From the NCBI GenBank assembly GCA_008360955.1, contig LUCM01006546.1, positions 9,850 through 73,849 on the forward strand: DNA of 64,000 nucleotides, read 5' to 3'. The first letter of the stretch is position 1. Each line of letters opens with the position of its first letter. Origin of the DNA: Fasciolopsis buskii (Eukaryota > Platyhelminthes > Trematoda > Plagiorchiida > Fasciolidae). Shown here piece by piece: positions 48,415 to 60,732 of the stretch. The position numbers and the translations under genes were made by a program. The notes beneath the pieces are model-generated. The model did no database searches, was not told the DNA's origin, and saw only the letters and a list, made by a program, of their open reading frames with translations.

Positions 48415-49740
48415 TCTGGCATGATCCATATTTTTCTGATAACATCAGACGGAATTCAAACAGAAACCTTTTGTGTTACCGTAAGCTTTCGTTTGCATGC
48501 AAACTGGTGCTCAATGAGAAGCCCATTACCAATACAAACTAGCAGTACCTGGTTTTCAATCTTGGGAACCTCGTCCTCTGTGATAGGCACTGGTGAGAAA
48601 CACGTGACTATTTCGGTCTGCGCCATAAATGATCCAGAGCAATGGGAATTTTTGTACCCATTGGTAGGTACAAGAACGGCAGATAAAGAATAAGAAGCGC
48701 TCACAAGCAAGAACGATCCAAGAGTTGTGAGAAGGTACATTAAGCTGCTAGTGGTGTTTAGAAACTAGCATTAGTATACTGAGTAATCACGGCGGAACTT
48801 TCTCGAAATTTCCCGTAACCAATTACCACGCATGTGATTAAATTCTTTATATGATGCAATATATTTTTTCCAGTCACCAATGTAAGAATCAGATAAAGGC
48901 ATACATACCCATGACATCAAGTTTACACACCCACTCGTTCTAAAAGCTGGGTGATGCTTGGCTTAAACAGAAGACCCCACAATGAAAATATTTACTCCCT
49001 ATTGCTTGTAGGGTGGATTATTTTCATAAATGTCAGATCACATCTATACAGTGTGACTGTTTGATTACGATACCAACAAATGTTCGCATTAGCTGAAACA
49101 GTGAATAAAAACATCAAAAATCAAATCTTTGTGGATGCAAAAACTGGAAAAAAACAAAATAACTCATGAATGACTGATGCAATTTGGCAAAGCGCACTGT
49201 GCACTTCGGAGAAGGATATTCATCAAATCACGTGAACGTCAGTCAGAACAGTTTTCCCTCTATTGGTATTCTCATTGGGACAGTAGGAAACGAGTTTGAG
49301 TGCAAACATTCACAAGGGTTTATTGACACTTGTTCGTCATGTCGTATCGAGAACCGATATTGTGAGTGTCACTGTATAGTAATACATCTATAAACATTCT
49401 TGCCTTAAAAACTGCAAAGGCGATGAGCTCATATCAGAAGCGTGCATAAGGAAACGATTGGCTCGAAGGTTCTGGTAACCAAGGTGGACCCAAGTACTGA
49501 AAATTCACGACTAAGCAGCAAAATCTGGCGCACTGACTGATCGCAATTGTCTGTCTGTGTGCATGCGTGTGCTTTACGCATGCATGTATACGCATTCGTG
49601 TGTTTTTCGTGTCAATTCATTATGGGGTTAATAATGCAGATTCCCGTAACGCCTTCCATCGGCACCTTATTCGTTTATGGTTCATTCCATCTACACGATC
49701 ACCACAGAATTAAGGATAAGTCATGACCTAAAGTTGTTGC
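48415..49740. other. Unassigned stretch
   Basis: No element is recognised. Two overlapping open frames at 48397-48740 lie on opposite strands and neither shows a motif. A GT/CATG-rich patch follows at 49551-49610. Confidence 0.35.
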
Positions 49741-49751
49741 TCTTCACTTAG

Positions 49752-49897
49752 GGGAATCGACCGAGAAACTCCGTGACCATTTTGCTTGTTACGGTTACGA
49801 TCTCCAAAGTATACTCTCCAGTGTTCAGTCGGTTACTGATTCGTCAGTAGTGCCTGTTAGTTCGCCGTGTTCCCAGACCAGAATAACTTCCACTTCA
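49752..49897 (+). CDS. Candidate internal exon, product unknown
   Basis: A pyrimidine-rich acceptor (TTGTTGCTCTTCACTTAG, ending 49751) precedes 146 open bases that end at a consensus donor (TTCA|GTAAGT, GT at 49898). The frame reads ESTEKLRDHFACYGYDLQSI, LSSVQSVTDSSVVPV and SSPCSQTRITSTS. Both splice sites are good and the frame stays open throughout. I do not recognise the protein: a short helix-like start followed by a serine-rich tail. No partner exon was identified. Confidence 0.3.
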
Positions 49898-50865
49898 GTA
49901 AGTGCAGATGGCTCAGAATGAACTGCATTTTTCTATAGTGCGGACTTCGTTATTGCTGTTTGTGACAAAAAGTGGTTCTCGCTAAATCATTGACGCCCTA
50001 TACTTATATGTGTGATTCGCCGGTTCTGTGAACTCCAGACGTAACAGGTTGAAGTTGCTGACGTAAGTGAGACAACAACATCTTCAATCGGTTCGAAGAT
50101 CGATGTGAGGCATAAGTCACTTTCTCAGTCATCTTTTGCCTAGGTGACCCAACCCGTTATCAGCCAACAAATGTTGCCTAAAAATGAAACCCATGACAAG
50201 TTGTGGCGTGCAAATATGTTGTTTAGCCAGGTAAAGTAAAATCCTCCACACCGGTAAATTAAGGCTAACCTTGAAACGTTTGATCCGGCTAATTAAAATT
50301 GCCAAATTGACCAAGGCTGTTTTAGACCTACCCAGACGGAATGAATGCCAAAAAATCGTCTGAACACGAAGGTCCTCTAAATGTGGTAAACAAGTCATTC
50401 TGATTCGTTTAATCACTTCGAAAGTTGGGCAGGTCCATAAGTTAAGCACTTTAGTAAAGTCAACGCTGTATAATCCACCATCGCGTGGTCAAGCGAACAG
50501 TAATGTGACGTCCATAACTCCCACATCTAGTCAGTTGCTCAATAGCCAGTCTCTATTGGGCCATTCTGGTCACGCACTTGAACATACTTCATGTTGACGT
50601 TTCCGGACCATCATAAGGGTAACACTGATAGACGAAAAAGCGTCTGATGATGCGGTGAGCTTGTGAAACCTTTGAGAATATATGGAAATATGCGTTCATC
50701 AGAAACGCGGTTGTCAACGGAAATAGTGATGATCCGACATTCTGCACATTAAAGGTAACAATTGGCAAGGCAGTTTCCAGTAAGCTGGCGACTAGTTCCG
50801 TTGACAGCGTCGTTTCTGATGAACAGGTACTTCCATTTAACAAGTCTCCTTATCATTTACTTTCT

Positions 50866-51022
50866 TTATTAATGATATCACAATGTACATCATTTTCAAG
50901 GAAGGGGGCCGCTGCCAGAACAGGGTTGTCAAGTGAAGAATTTGACCGGTGGTGGGAGGATTCGAACCCGCGACTTTCACGTCCAAATGCTATGACCTTA
51001 TCCGCTCGGCCACGGCCTGCCA
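50866..51022 (-). repeat. tRNA-derived SINE, copy 3
   Basis: On the minus strand the head carries a clean box A (TGGCCGAGCGGA, complement of 51001-51012) and a perfect box B (GGTTCGAATCC, complement of 50958-50968). Body and tail follow (AAATGATGTACATTGTGATA, ATTAATAAAG). The intact boxes suggest it is the youngest copy here. The acceptor arms (GGCCGTG against CACCACC) mispair, arguing against a functional tRNA. Confidence 0.75.
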
Positions 51023-51024
51023 GG

Positions 51025-52680
51025 AATTGAATCTTTAGCTATTCACTCTGGACTTCTTTTGAATCTGCTGCTTTCAAATGGAAACGTTTTTTCACTCAGT
51101 TTTTATCAATGGATCACTTAAACCCGCTTCAACTTGGAGTGTTCGCAATTGGTCTTGGTTTCTTCATTCAACCGAGGAAAACTAATCACATCCGGTTCGA
51201 AGTGCGCTGCCTAATTTCCAAATGGAAAGCAATGAACCGGCAGACCAACTCCAAAGATATTGAGCCGATACAGACCAATAACATGTAGTAAAACCCTGTG
51301 GTAATTACAGGACACCATTCCACTGGATCCAACGAGGCAGAGTCAAAGTCAATGGAACCCCATTTTGGTAAGTAAACTCAAACAGTGGTGATAGAAAAAA
51401 TCCCAAAATCGTCAGAGGTTATTTTAATAGAGTGAAAAATTTTCATTTGCACGAACTTCTCAGCCTCTAACCAGAACGATCTGCATGCAGCTGAACGGAT
51501 TGGAGTTGGTGAAGGTGGAATCCAAGACTGCTAATAAAACCCTCAAAATCAAATATGCAGTCTACTGACCTAGGCATTGGAGGCTTCTCAAGTTCCTAAA
51601 TCTCAATTGTTATCACTTGAATCCCAAGTGATTATCCTGACTGTGAAAATCAGCGAGAGGAAGAATGTAAAGTGAAACCATCAAACGTACCCAAGGAACA
51701 AGCATTTTCTACACTGATATGAATTCCCTACTTTCTAAATCGATTTTGCACAAGACTAAGTAAAATGGAAGACTGGCAACAGAAGTCATTTAACTAAGAA
51801 ATGGGCCATGTGGTCGGTTTCACAGGGAAATGAATTGGTCTAATACAATGGTTAAGTGCAAATATAGATTGCCGAATGTAAGAGTTCCCTAGGTGCACCA
51901 CATAGCATAGGTAACGAACTGGCGAATATAGGTACTGTTCGTCTTGCGATATCAATTCGCAATCAGTACGTTCATTTGATCATTCCCTGAACCAAATCTG
52001 TGGAATTTCCTACAAGCGTCATTGCGATCTGCTCACCGTGATTATCTAGAAATGACCATAGTCCGCGAGTGGTGCGAGACCACCATGTTTGGCATGGGCA
52101 ACGCGGGGATAATACCGGCACAAAGAATGCAGCGACTGTTCCCACTGGGGACGAGCTGGTAAATGTCAAACAAATAAGATTGTTTGCAAGGAACATCCAT
52201 ATATTTTCAGCGATCGTTGAAACCATGAACTCAGGAATACGAAACATTCGAAGCTTAGATTTAGGTGTCATGCCGCAGGAGAAATACTGAGGCAGTACGT
52301 ATTCAGTGTGCACTACAAGACCGGGTCAGATATCACTCAATTTCAGTTAACGGATGGGTCATATGATTAAGTTGTTGGAAGCATAAACATGAGCAAATCA
52401 GCCGGACCGAGAGAGATCGGTCCACAAGCAAAACTTTGGGAGCTTTAATCGGCATGTGCATTTCTGTGTCACAATATGTGAAAGCATGTCCCGTTCAGAC
52501 CGAGCGGAAACTTGTAGAGACATGAAACCGGGCAAACTGGACGCAGATGCGTCAAGATTAGTTGGGTCGATTTGCAACTAAGACATATCACTAAATTGTC
52601 ACAGAAAATATTTGCTGATGGCAAGAGTGACGTTAAGTAGCCAGTCAGAGGGCAACAATCTAGGAGCTGTGATAGCGTCA
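51025..52680. other. Unassigned stretch with one possible small exon
   Basis: Nothing is assigned. A 57-base open block at 51311-51367 (reads TPFHWIQRGRVKVNGTPFW) sits between AATTACAG and GTAAGT and might be an exon; support is weak. The overlapping frames at 51972-52313 are on opposite strands and unrecognised. Confidence 0.35.
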
Positions 52681-52689
52681 AGTTATCAG

Positions 52690-52905
52690 TTCTCAGCAGT
52701 ACAATATGGGTGTCCGCAAGGATAAGACAGGGCGTTTTTGACTCACCGATTAGTTTTCACGCTTTTTAATCTACAGCCGTCGACGGTGTCAAAGATATTC
52801 TCTTGAAGCTTCAAGTTCAATATTTTAGAATGTGGGAAAAAAGTCGGCGTTGTCTGATAACCATGCTGCTGATATCGGTCGCACGGCCGAAATCAAGTTA
52901 TATTT
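52690..52905 (+). mobile_element. RTE-like LINE fragment: RT core relic
   Basis: The plus strand contains VSARIRQGVFDSPISFHAF then STAVDGVKDIL (about 52708-52800), matching GVRQGCPLSPFLFNFAID. About 20 residues on, in another frame, comes ALSDNHAADIG (52850-52885), matching KLSDLEYADDI. Spacing and order fit the RT motifs around the catalytic YADD. It is heavily mutated. Confidence 0.6.
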
Positions 52906-52909
52906 CTAT

Positions 52910-54580
52910 GGGCTTTCATAGAAAAGATTTACCGGTAAAGGAATAGCAGAAACCTTTCATAATTTATAGAATTAGCACTGTGTTTAGTTATTTTGCAGGT
53001 CTTTGTTTCGACATTTCACAGTCTTATTCATGTCTGACAAGCTCGTATTCTCTAATACTGTACTTCGACTGTAAAATTCTTATAACAGCTGACATGATAT
53101 CGGAAATTATTTTAACCTAGCTCCGTATGGCTAACTGTCTACTTCCAATAATTGGCAACTGAACCATACATACATACCGCTCAAAGATTAACTTATCGGA
53201 CAAAGAGTACTCTTATGCGTCGCAAACTTGTAGCATACCAGACTAAACACTGGATGACATTCGATTACTGTTTCGTCGAACTAGACTTTGGACGGTCCTC
53301 CTTAGCCATAAGGTGGACTTACATTATTCGTGGTGTTCAGCGCAATGGGTATTCAAACACGATTTGTTTCTCCTGCCAATTTGTGCTGTTATGATTTTGT
53401 TCCATATCTCGCTCGTCTCCTGGTTCGTCTGTTCGGCTAATTGGAAGAATGATTTCCGTTCAAATAGTGTCTTAGAATATGCAAATGTGCGCTCGTATGT
53501 ATGCTCCAAAAACCTGGGATTGCAGTAATACCAGTGTGCACATTTTACGTTGAAACTTCGGGTTGAATTTTCCATCTAACTGATCTCCGTGCAAATCTGG
53601 GCAAATAGCCTTGATACGAAAAAGGCTGAGTGAAGGAACTGCAAACGCACACGGCAATACACCCTTTCGGATTGTTGTCTAGTCTATCTCATTGTTTCCC
53701 ATTCCGGTGACATCAGTCTCCTGCACACATGTAATTACTATCTGGATTGTCACAACAACCCCCATCCGTGTAAGACAGTGCGTCGTTCCGCACAGTGAAT
53801 TCATTTGCGTACCAATATGGAGTGTTATTCTTGGGAGAATAACATACCAGCCTAAGAATGGTGGATTTGGTCACGGAATACAGCGACATACAAATCAGTG
53901 GTACTTCGATCGCCTTTACGGGACAGGACTGGAAGCGGCGGTTAAACAAATATTCTAGTATGTTGATTCGAAAAATAGCAACCATCATTTAGGTCTCTAT
54001 GGTATTTGTCGCTTACCGGATTGAAGAAAAAAGTCACACCAACGGTGATGATTACGACGTGTAATGCGAATCAGCAGAACAGTGTCCCATGAAACGTCGT
54101 GTTCGAACTTCAGTTTTTCCAATTCACGTAGCAAAGAAACACAATACCTTCCGCGTGTACGACGAAAAGTACAAAGAGGAATTTTTAAAAGTTTATTCTT
54201 GTTCTGCTGGTTTGCAAACCTAAGGATAGTTTATTAAATAACTTTTCACGCTTGAGGGTAATAGCATATCTACATATGCCTCCACAGTCACTAGACCTCA
54301 ATATATGGAGGGGGGCAGAAATCAATCAAATTTGCTGCGTAGCGTGGAGTGGCAAGGAACCGTAGAAGATCTCATTAGGTCAGGTGAGTCAACGATCAGG
54401 AAATAGCGAGTAATCGCCTGCCACGAAACTGATCGGTGGACTTGGGATTCGAAGCTTTGACATTTCTGGTGGTACACGCTTAATTCGCTTAGCCACCTTT
54501 CGTATGATGTTTGCGTCGGATTTTTTTATTTTCAGTTTAGACGTATGCACATTTATATAACAAAGGTAACAAAAATGGTC
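52910..54580. other. Unassigned stretch
   Basis: No recognisable gene or element. Open frames of up to 91 codons on both strands overlap one another near 53150-53990 without motifs. Confidence 0.4.
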
Positions 54581-54582
54581 CG

Positions 54583-55289
54583 GATTTATAAGCGGAGTAC
54601 TATATTCTATAAAATCAAGGACAGCAATAACTTCAGCTTGACTGAAAGGACTGCAATAGAAGGGGATATATTCATTCTTTCTGTAGTGAAGCTAGCATAG
54701 TAGATGTTCCGTGATGGGTGCGTTTTGACAAATTTAATTGGAACTAAAGAAGTGTAAGTCATCTGGTAGTAAATCAATGAAGGAGTTACCAGTTTCTGAT
54801 TAATTTTGCTCAAGTATCTTGGGATGACATCCACAGGAGACAAACTGATCGGTGTGGAAAAGAAACTAAAGCCGCAACGAGGATATCATCAGGTAAACAT
54901 TTACCTGTTGGTCTGACTATGAGAGAAAACAGTTTGTTTTCTCCATGCTTATCTTTCAAAGTAATGGACATAAATGAGGTTGCACTATTTGTCATTCTCT
55001 TCGTCCTCCTAGTTTATCGTACACCCGTTTTCAGGGTATTCGCTGCACTTGTCGGTCAAATTGTACCACGTTGACCTTTTGGTGGGGAGCTGTTTATTAT
55101 CAAAGATGCAATCAGTGGGCCCACACTCGGTTCGTGGTACTTTATGTGAAACAGTAAAACCCACCCGTTTTCTCAGTTATCAGAATGTACGCTAAAACAG
55201 TGATCTATAAAAGACTTTTGAAGGAGGCGTTTTAATTTAAGTTATTGCTGTCCTTGATTTTATAGAATATAGTACTTTGCTTATAAATC
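54583..55289. repeat. 51-bp inverted repeat, arms about 600 bp apart
   Basis: The left arm 54583-54633 and the right arm 55239-55289 are reverse complements with two mismatches in 51 bases (shared core TACTATATTCTATAAAATCA). Homology stops abruptly on both sides of each arm. No target-site duplication is obvious outside the arms. The interior has no transposase-like frame; minus-strand open frames at 54607-54995 are unrecognised. It could be a foldback or MITE-like element or an inverted duplication. Confidence 0.75.
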
Positions 55290-55294
55290 TTGAA

Positions 55295-56200
55295 GCATTG
55301 CTAGCCAGTTAACGAGGACAAAAGTTGGTCCACACAATGCTAGAGATCCACCATCACTGACCAGCTACAGTAACCGAGCCCAATGTTTTACAGATAACAT
55401 ATTTACTAAATTCTGGTGAATTGAAAAATGGGGCTGCTTTGGAGACGCCTTCATTCCTTGACATTGCCCTCTTCCTCAGATTCAGAGGAATATCTCCGTC
55501 ATCGGAACGGAAAAGTTTCATCTATTCGTAGCATCTTCTCTTATGGTCATTTTGAGAGGCTTCTTCCTGCAACAGTAAACAACTTGGAAGGAAATAAGAA
55601 GGCGACATAACGTTTTCGAACAATTCACTTCTATATATTTTCAGTTCTCAAGTGCTTTGCGGGTCAGCAATGACTTGCATCCTTCAGAAAAATTAAGCGG
55701 TACCAATATGAAAGTGCCCGGTATGTTTTACCGTTGAGCTTGACAGTTATGCTCCTCAGTTTATTGCGCATTCGTCAATACACTATAACCGTCTACATCT
55801 GGAGAGTTTATATCCTTCCTGTTAATCAAGCATGAATGACATGCTCCTGATATAGTTTGTCATATTGTAAATGGTAAACGTTTTTAGTTTAAAAGGCTAG
55901 AAAAGTTTAAATAAGTAAGCATGCGAAAATTTCCAAAAAGAAAATTTTCCCGCTCGTGATTCACTCTTATTATGAGATCCCAATAAATAAGCAATTATCT
56001 TCGGCTTAAAAACGCAGATGTAATCTTGGGTCGAATACCCTGATTATTGGTCTACCTTGACATTAACTCAGGCGATCTTCTTCTGATATTCACTGCATTT
56101 AATGGGTAAGTGTTTACGTAAAGCTTTCTCCTCGGCTTAAACCAATGTACTCTCTAAAATTCGCTATCTACACATTACATTGTTACACTTGCACGGGGGA
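55295..56200. other. Unassigned stretch
   Basis: A short frame beginning AAAATGG at 55428 (GLLWRRLHSLTLPSSSDSEE) could be a first exon with a donor at ACA|GTAAAC near 55577, but support is slight. The rest is AT-rich spacer. Confidence 0.3.
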
Positions 56201-56419
56201 AACAAATAAGCGAAATGCGTGTACCTTATGAAATATGTCTTCTTTTGGTGTGACAAAGTGGATAAAGAATACTGTTCTTTAAATGAAATGAGCGCTTCTG
56301 TTGGAGAAGCGATTTGGTTATCAGTTATCAATGAGATCTACGATAAATTCCAAAACATTTCTAAAACCCTTTGTATGCTTTTCTGGCTGCAACAGGACTT
56401 CATTTTTCATGTTCAGACG

Positions 56420-56690
56420 AGTTCACCAAGACATCCGACGTCTAGCATATCTAGCTGGTCATATCAAAGTTTACCAGTATATACAACAGATGAAATCAAT
56501 AAGTGACTACATGCAACATGCCGATGCTACTTTTCCTCTCGCATATACCAGAACTCTAGGAATGTTGTTAAATGAACCTTTTGACCACATCATAATTGGC
56601 GTTAGCATTAAATTGGACGGCTTGAAAGCAATCAAGCTGTCAGGGCAACAAACGTGTACATTTATTATGCGGAAGAAGGATAAACAATAA
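56420..56690 (+). CDS. Possible terminal exon, product unknown
   Basis: After an acceptor-like TTCATTTTTCATGTTCAG (ending about 56418) the frame stays open for some 89 codons to TAA at 56688-56690. It reads RVHQDIRRLAYLAGHIKVYQ, YIQQMKSISDYMQHAD and, near the end, VSIKLDGLKAIKLSG. An AATAAA overlaps the stop codon. The composition looks like real protein, but I recognise no domain and found no upstream exon. It could equally be a fragment of an unnamed element. Confidence 0.22.
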
Positions 56691-56959
56691 ACAGCAAAAG
56701 AGCAGAAACTGTTTCGTTTGTGAACTCAATTTAAACATCTCGTGGTTATCTTGTCCCATTTTTTCAACTGATTTAAAAGGAATACGTCGTATAAGCAGGC
56801 TAAATGGCATTCGCGCCACCGGTTTGCTTTCTGAGGCACGTATATCAGCTTCCCCAACCAATAACAATCCTTATCCCTTAAGCTCCAAATCGAAAGTCTG
56901 GAAGCACCAGCCTATGCCAAAATCGACCGTCTGCATGTAACACACGATGACAAATCTAG

Positions 56960-57545
56960 TCATAAATGTTCGAGCCAGACAGGGGGTTTTCTGCTGTTAG
57001 ATACGGAAAGTTTCTGAGACTTCTGAATGTGGAAGGGCCTGGTGTCGCAACCCTTCCCTTAAGAGAAAGCCGTATGCCATGGAGGCGTCACAAGTGTCGC
57101 AGATTCTCGAAAGCAGCTTTGGCTTTCTTTTTTGATGACGGTATTTCCTCCCTAACATCAGTTGTAACAGACTCCTGAGGTACTTTATGTTGATGCTTAA
57201 CTCAAAACGGTCAAAACGAACAATTTGCAGACAAACGCTCCTGTCAGCCTTGAAAGCATACGGTGCGCTCTGCAAATGCAAAGAAAATGCTTTATTGGGA
57301 TCCCTAAACTGCCAGGTGATCCAATCAGTATAGAATTGATCATGCATTGTCGACAAGCAGCAGATATCATCAGCATACTCAAGGTTAGGGCGAAGTCCTT
57401 GGGGGAGTTCAAATCCCCGCTTCCTGGATCAGCCAAACTGCTCTATACAAAATCCTCTGAGCCAAAGTTGAAATGCATCGTAAATATAGGACAGTCTTGT
57501 TATACTCCAATGGAAAAGATGAACGGTGTCGGAAGCTCGCGATAA
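56960..57545 (-). mobile_element. RTE-like LINE fragment: RT core to C-terminal region
   Basis: In minus-strand order: LPTPFIFSIGV, a stop, QDCPIFTMHFNFGSEDFV (57537-57445; family PF.TSGVRQGCP.SP.LFNF), then after a shift FELPQGLRPNLEYADDICCL (57415-57350, YADD at 57366-57377 intact). Further on come FELSINIKYL (57210-57180) and KKKAKAAFENLRHL, a stop, RLHGIRLSLKGRV (57135-57055). The order and spacing match the RT of RTE-type LINEs through the LRHLWRRRDI..LKGRVY region. Stops and two frameshifts make it non-coding. Confidence 0.8.
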
Positions 57546-57549
57546 GCTC

Positions 57550-59890
57550 CCACCTCGACTACGGCATGTCGGCACAACTCATTAGGATTCGGCACATAAC
57601 TCTTAGGTACCTTGCATTAACTGAACAGTGTTGTAATGTAGATCTACCAACAGAGACAAAGGCAGCGTAAATGTCGAAGAATACGACAATCTGTGAACTC
57701 TGGAAAGCACAACTTGGCTCTAACTACTACTGGAGGCTAGCTATTTGATCGATCTATCTGCGACTAAGGCGTAATCAATTGTATTCATGGCCAGTTTGTT
57801 TTCACGCCTCTTATGCAGTTTAGGAAGAGTAACAATTCCCAGAAGCTTCAAGAACTGCGATTAGACAAGTGCCCTTGTATTTAGTTCATTCAGCCCAATA
57901 AGTATCCTTAAAGATGACAAAAAGTCTTACCTGGAACATCAGATCATGGAAGATATAACCTGAGTTAAGCTAACCACTTTCATTCCCGCAAATTTAAACG
58001 GAGCTGTGATTAGGCTAACGAAGCCGAGCACTTTATGACATTTCGAAAACCCACCCAACCAAACGAAGAGTTTGGTGCAGACTAAAGCGGGGTAGAAGTC
58101 GAGGATGGCGGTTCTCCAAGTAACCCGGCTAATTTATGAAGAGACTTGCTGTTTCTGGATAGTTAGGATTTGGACATTTTGGGTTCATCGCCGACTAGAA
58201 TAGGACGAAATCCTTGTAGTCTACCGGTGGAGGAAGTTTTGGATTTTGTATTGGCAAAAAACGATCAATGATATGATCGTTCTCCGGGTTTTGAATGAAA
58301 GGAATTGAGGCCAAAACAGTCTTAGAAATGCACGTCTTTCGAGAATAACCGATATTCTTGAGCATTCATATCTCTATTATAGGTCTTGAGGTCATCCTTT
58401 TCTGCTGGGCGTCAGAATTCATGCAGGGTTTAGCAGAATATGCTTTTGATAGCATCTGGTTTGCAGTGTATAAATGTATTCGCTACGGTGACAAGCAAAT
58501 TGCATCCATTAGAGCAATGACTATTTACTTTGTGTGAACTTCCAACTCCCATGGCACGCATCGAGTTGTCTACTGGGATTCAGTCATTCAGTGCAGCCGC
58601 AGCCATCTCATTAAGAGCCCTACCAACTCCAGCAAGGCCTCAGCGTCCCCAGAAAGACGCCGAGCAAAAGTGATTGGTAGAGTATACGAGTTGTGTTCAG
58701 CGTGAAAATTTGTGCTTCCCTTTATCGGAGAGTCAATGTGAGAAACTACTTTAGACTCTTCGATTAAAATCTGCCGTGGTTAGTTGTGTTTTGGGCTATC
58801 GTACGATTTGGTCGTGCAGACTGGAACGGACATGGGTATTCGAGGGTGCATCTCTAGCCTTTGCTCAGTCAAAATCAAAACATTTATTCCGCACCATATT
58901 TTAGCAAAACCAAAGTCTCCGGTCTCCGGTCAAATTCGACTGTTAATATGGTCCTCCGTAATATATCTTCAGGACAAAGTGTTTCGTCGCAGGTTTTAGC
59001 AATTTCATCTACAACGATGGTTTGAGTTCTTACTGGCTTGCATTCTAATTCGCCTAGATAGTTCCGGAGTTCACTCGTTCTTTGTCTATTTTACCCATGC
59101 GGTTCTTTTCATATTAGCCAAAAGGTACCCGTTGAAGCAAACTTTACCAACTTAAACGTTAACGGCTCCGTTTTTGTGAATGAATGTCGCGACGCTATTT
59201 TTCCAGACAGTTTATCCATGTGATTAGCAGACGAACAGTCGACAGCTGCCGTAGAATTTACTCTCCTAAGAAATGCCGATGGCTATTTCATATTTTATCA
59301 CCTTCGCAAGTCAGCGGAATCCAATCGTCTCATTCTTCGGATTGGTTAGATCGACCCGGAAAACCGGTCGAGCCCGTTCTCAATCAGTCTCTATGGGCCA
59401 GTTTGTGACCAAGAGAGAGAGAGAGAGTTATCATTGTTTAACGTGAGATGAGGGCTCGTTGTTTTTGGCTCCCAGCGGCCATTAAAATGGTACTTACGAC
59501 AAGTCCAAAGCATCAGCAGTCCGGCAATACTCAAACAGGGTTACTAGTAATTCAGCTAAAAAGGTAAATTCGACAAACCTGAAAGCTTATCATCCAGAGA
59601 GCAAGACCACTTTCTAAACGAGTTAGGAACACTATACTTAATTTATACAAACCCCAATATCGATCGTGAAAGTTTGTGAAGGTATAAGCAACACCAAGTA
59701 AACCAACGTGAATCAAGCTGGGGCTACCGTGTAACTAAAGCTCAGGCAAACGGAAAACGAATTGCCCAGAGCAGATGAGATATCGCAATGGTTAAGGGTA
59801 GTGAGGTGGTTCAAATATCTGGGTCACTTTCCCGGTTCCACCGGATGAATAAGGCATCTCAAAATGGGTTAACAAGAAAAGCCAGTCATG
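57550..59890. other. Unassigned stretch
   Basis: No element or gene is recognised in about 2.3 kb. A GA repeat lies at 59412-59427. Confidence 0.4.
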
Positions 59891-59911
59891 CGAAAACCGA
59901 ATGACACAGAT

Positions 59912-60266
59912 CGTGACCATCAGTTAACAGATGGCGAAATGTAAATCATGGAGGTGAATTAAAGCCTGTCTGCAAGGGACGGGGAGACTAGAGTCCAAAA
60001 TCAAAATCCACGTCCGAGCCAACAGGATGAATAAGTTGATCAGAATAGTTTACCAATTTAAGCAACCCTGGTGCCTTATTGTAAAAAAACATCTAGATTA
60101 TTGTTGTCCAGTGACCCTTACAAAATTCGCTGGAACAGAAAAATTGCGGACTTCCGGTGAAAATCGGAACAAAAAAGGCCGCGGGGCAACGGAAGTTAAG
60201 TGCATCGAAAGAAAACAAGCGACAAGGGCAAATGCACTTCTTTTGCTTCAATGGCCCGGGAAATGA
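59912..60266 (+). mobile_element. Possible CR1/jockey-like LINE fragment (RT C-terminal side)
   Basis: The plus strand reads HQLTDGE near 59918, ELKPVCK in another frame near 59956, then NRMNKLIRIVYQFKQPWCLI and VKKHLDYCCPV (60021-60115) and IERKQATRANA (60204-60236). In CR1/jockey LINEs the order is SDLKPS, KANR.L..I.R, LVRPHLDYC.PVW, IE.VQRRATR. The match is imperfect and the stretch between the last two blocks is off. It is distinct from the RTE family elsewhere in the window. Confidence 0.4.
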
Positions 60267-60647
60267 GCAGCTTATAAAACTATTTCTCCGTAACATTTGT
60301 GCTAGTTGAATATCGTCTTTCCGACAAAGTTTTATTGTATGACTTTTACAAAATCAACTTTCATGTTCGTTTACTATTCCGAAAAACCAGAAGCAGATGA
60401 TTGTTAAACTGTGTAATCCGTAATACGCTGGAAGCTTTCTCGTTTAGCCATGAGGCTATAGTATTTAGGTATTATTTGTCCTTATTGTATTCTTATTCAA
60501 CTTTGATGCAATAGATGTGATCTGCCAAAGATTTGTAACAAGGGCCAAATGGCTGAACAACCTTTCTTCCAGGGTGACTGTCGATTTCAGTTAACATGCT
60601 TCATGATGCATCGTTTCATTGTTAAGTTTCGCGTCTTGTCCGCTGTT

Positions 60648-60704
60648 TTCCTTTATTAAATCAAGCCTTCGGAGGACAGAGTATAAAATCTACATCATTT
60701 CTCT
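60648..60704 (-). repeat. SINE tail-like fragment
   Basis: The complement reads AAATGATGTAGATTTTATAC and ends TTTAATAAAGGAAAA, resembling the tail of the tRNA-derived SINE copies. No tRNA head is present. Confidence 0.4.
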
Positions 60705-60732
60705 AGTGTAACTGATCTGCTTGCTTACTCAG

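Noticed and set aside
50941..51022. A functional tRNA gene
   Set aside because: The A and B boxes are good, but the acceptor arms mispair and two diverged copies share a non-tRNA body and tail, so it is a SINE.
52469..52681. 70-codon minus-strand frame
   Set aside because: It ends just before a plus-strand RTE relic and shows no motif; most likely chance.
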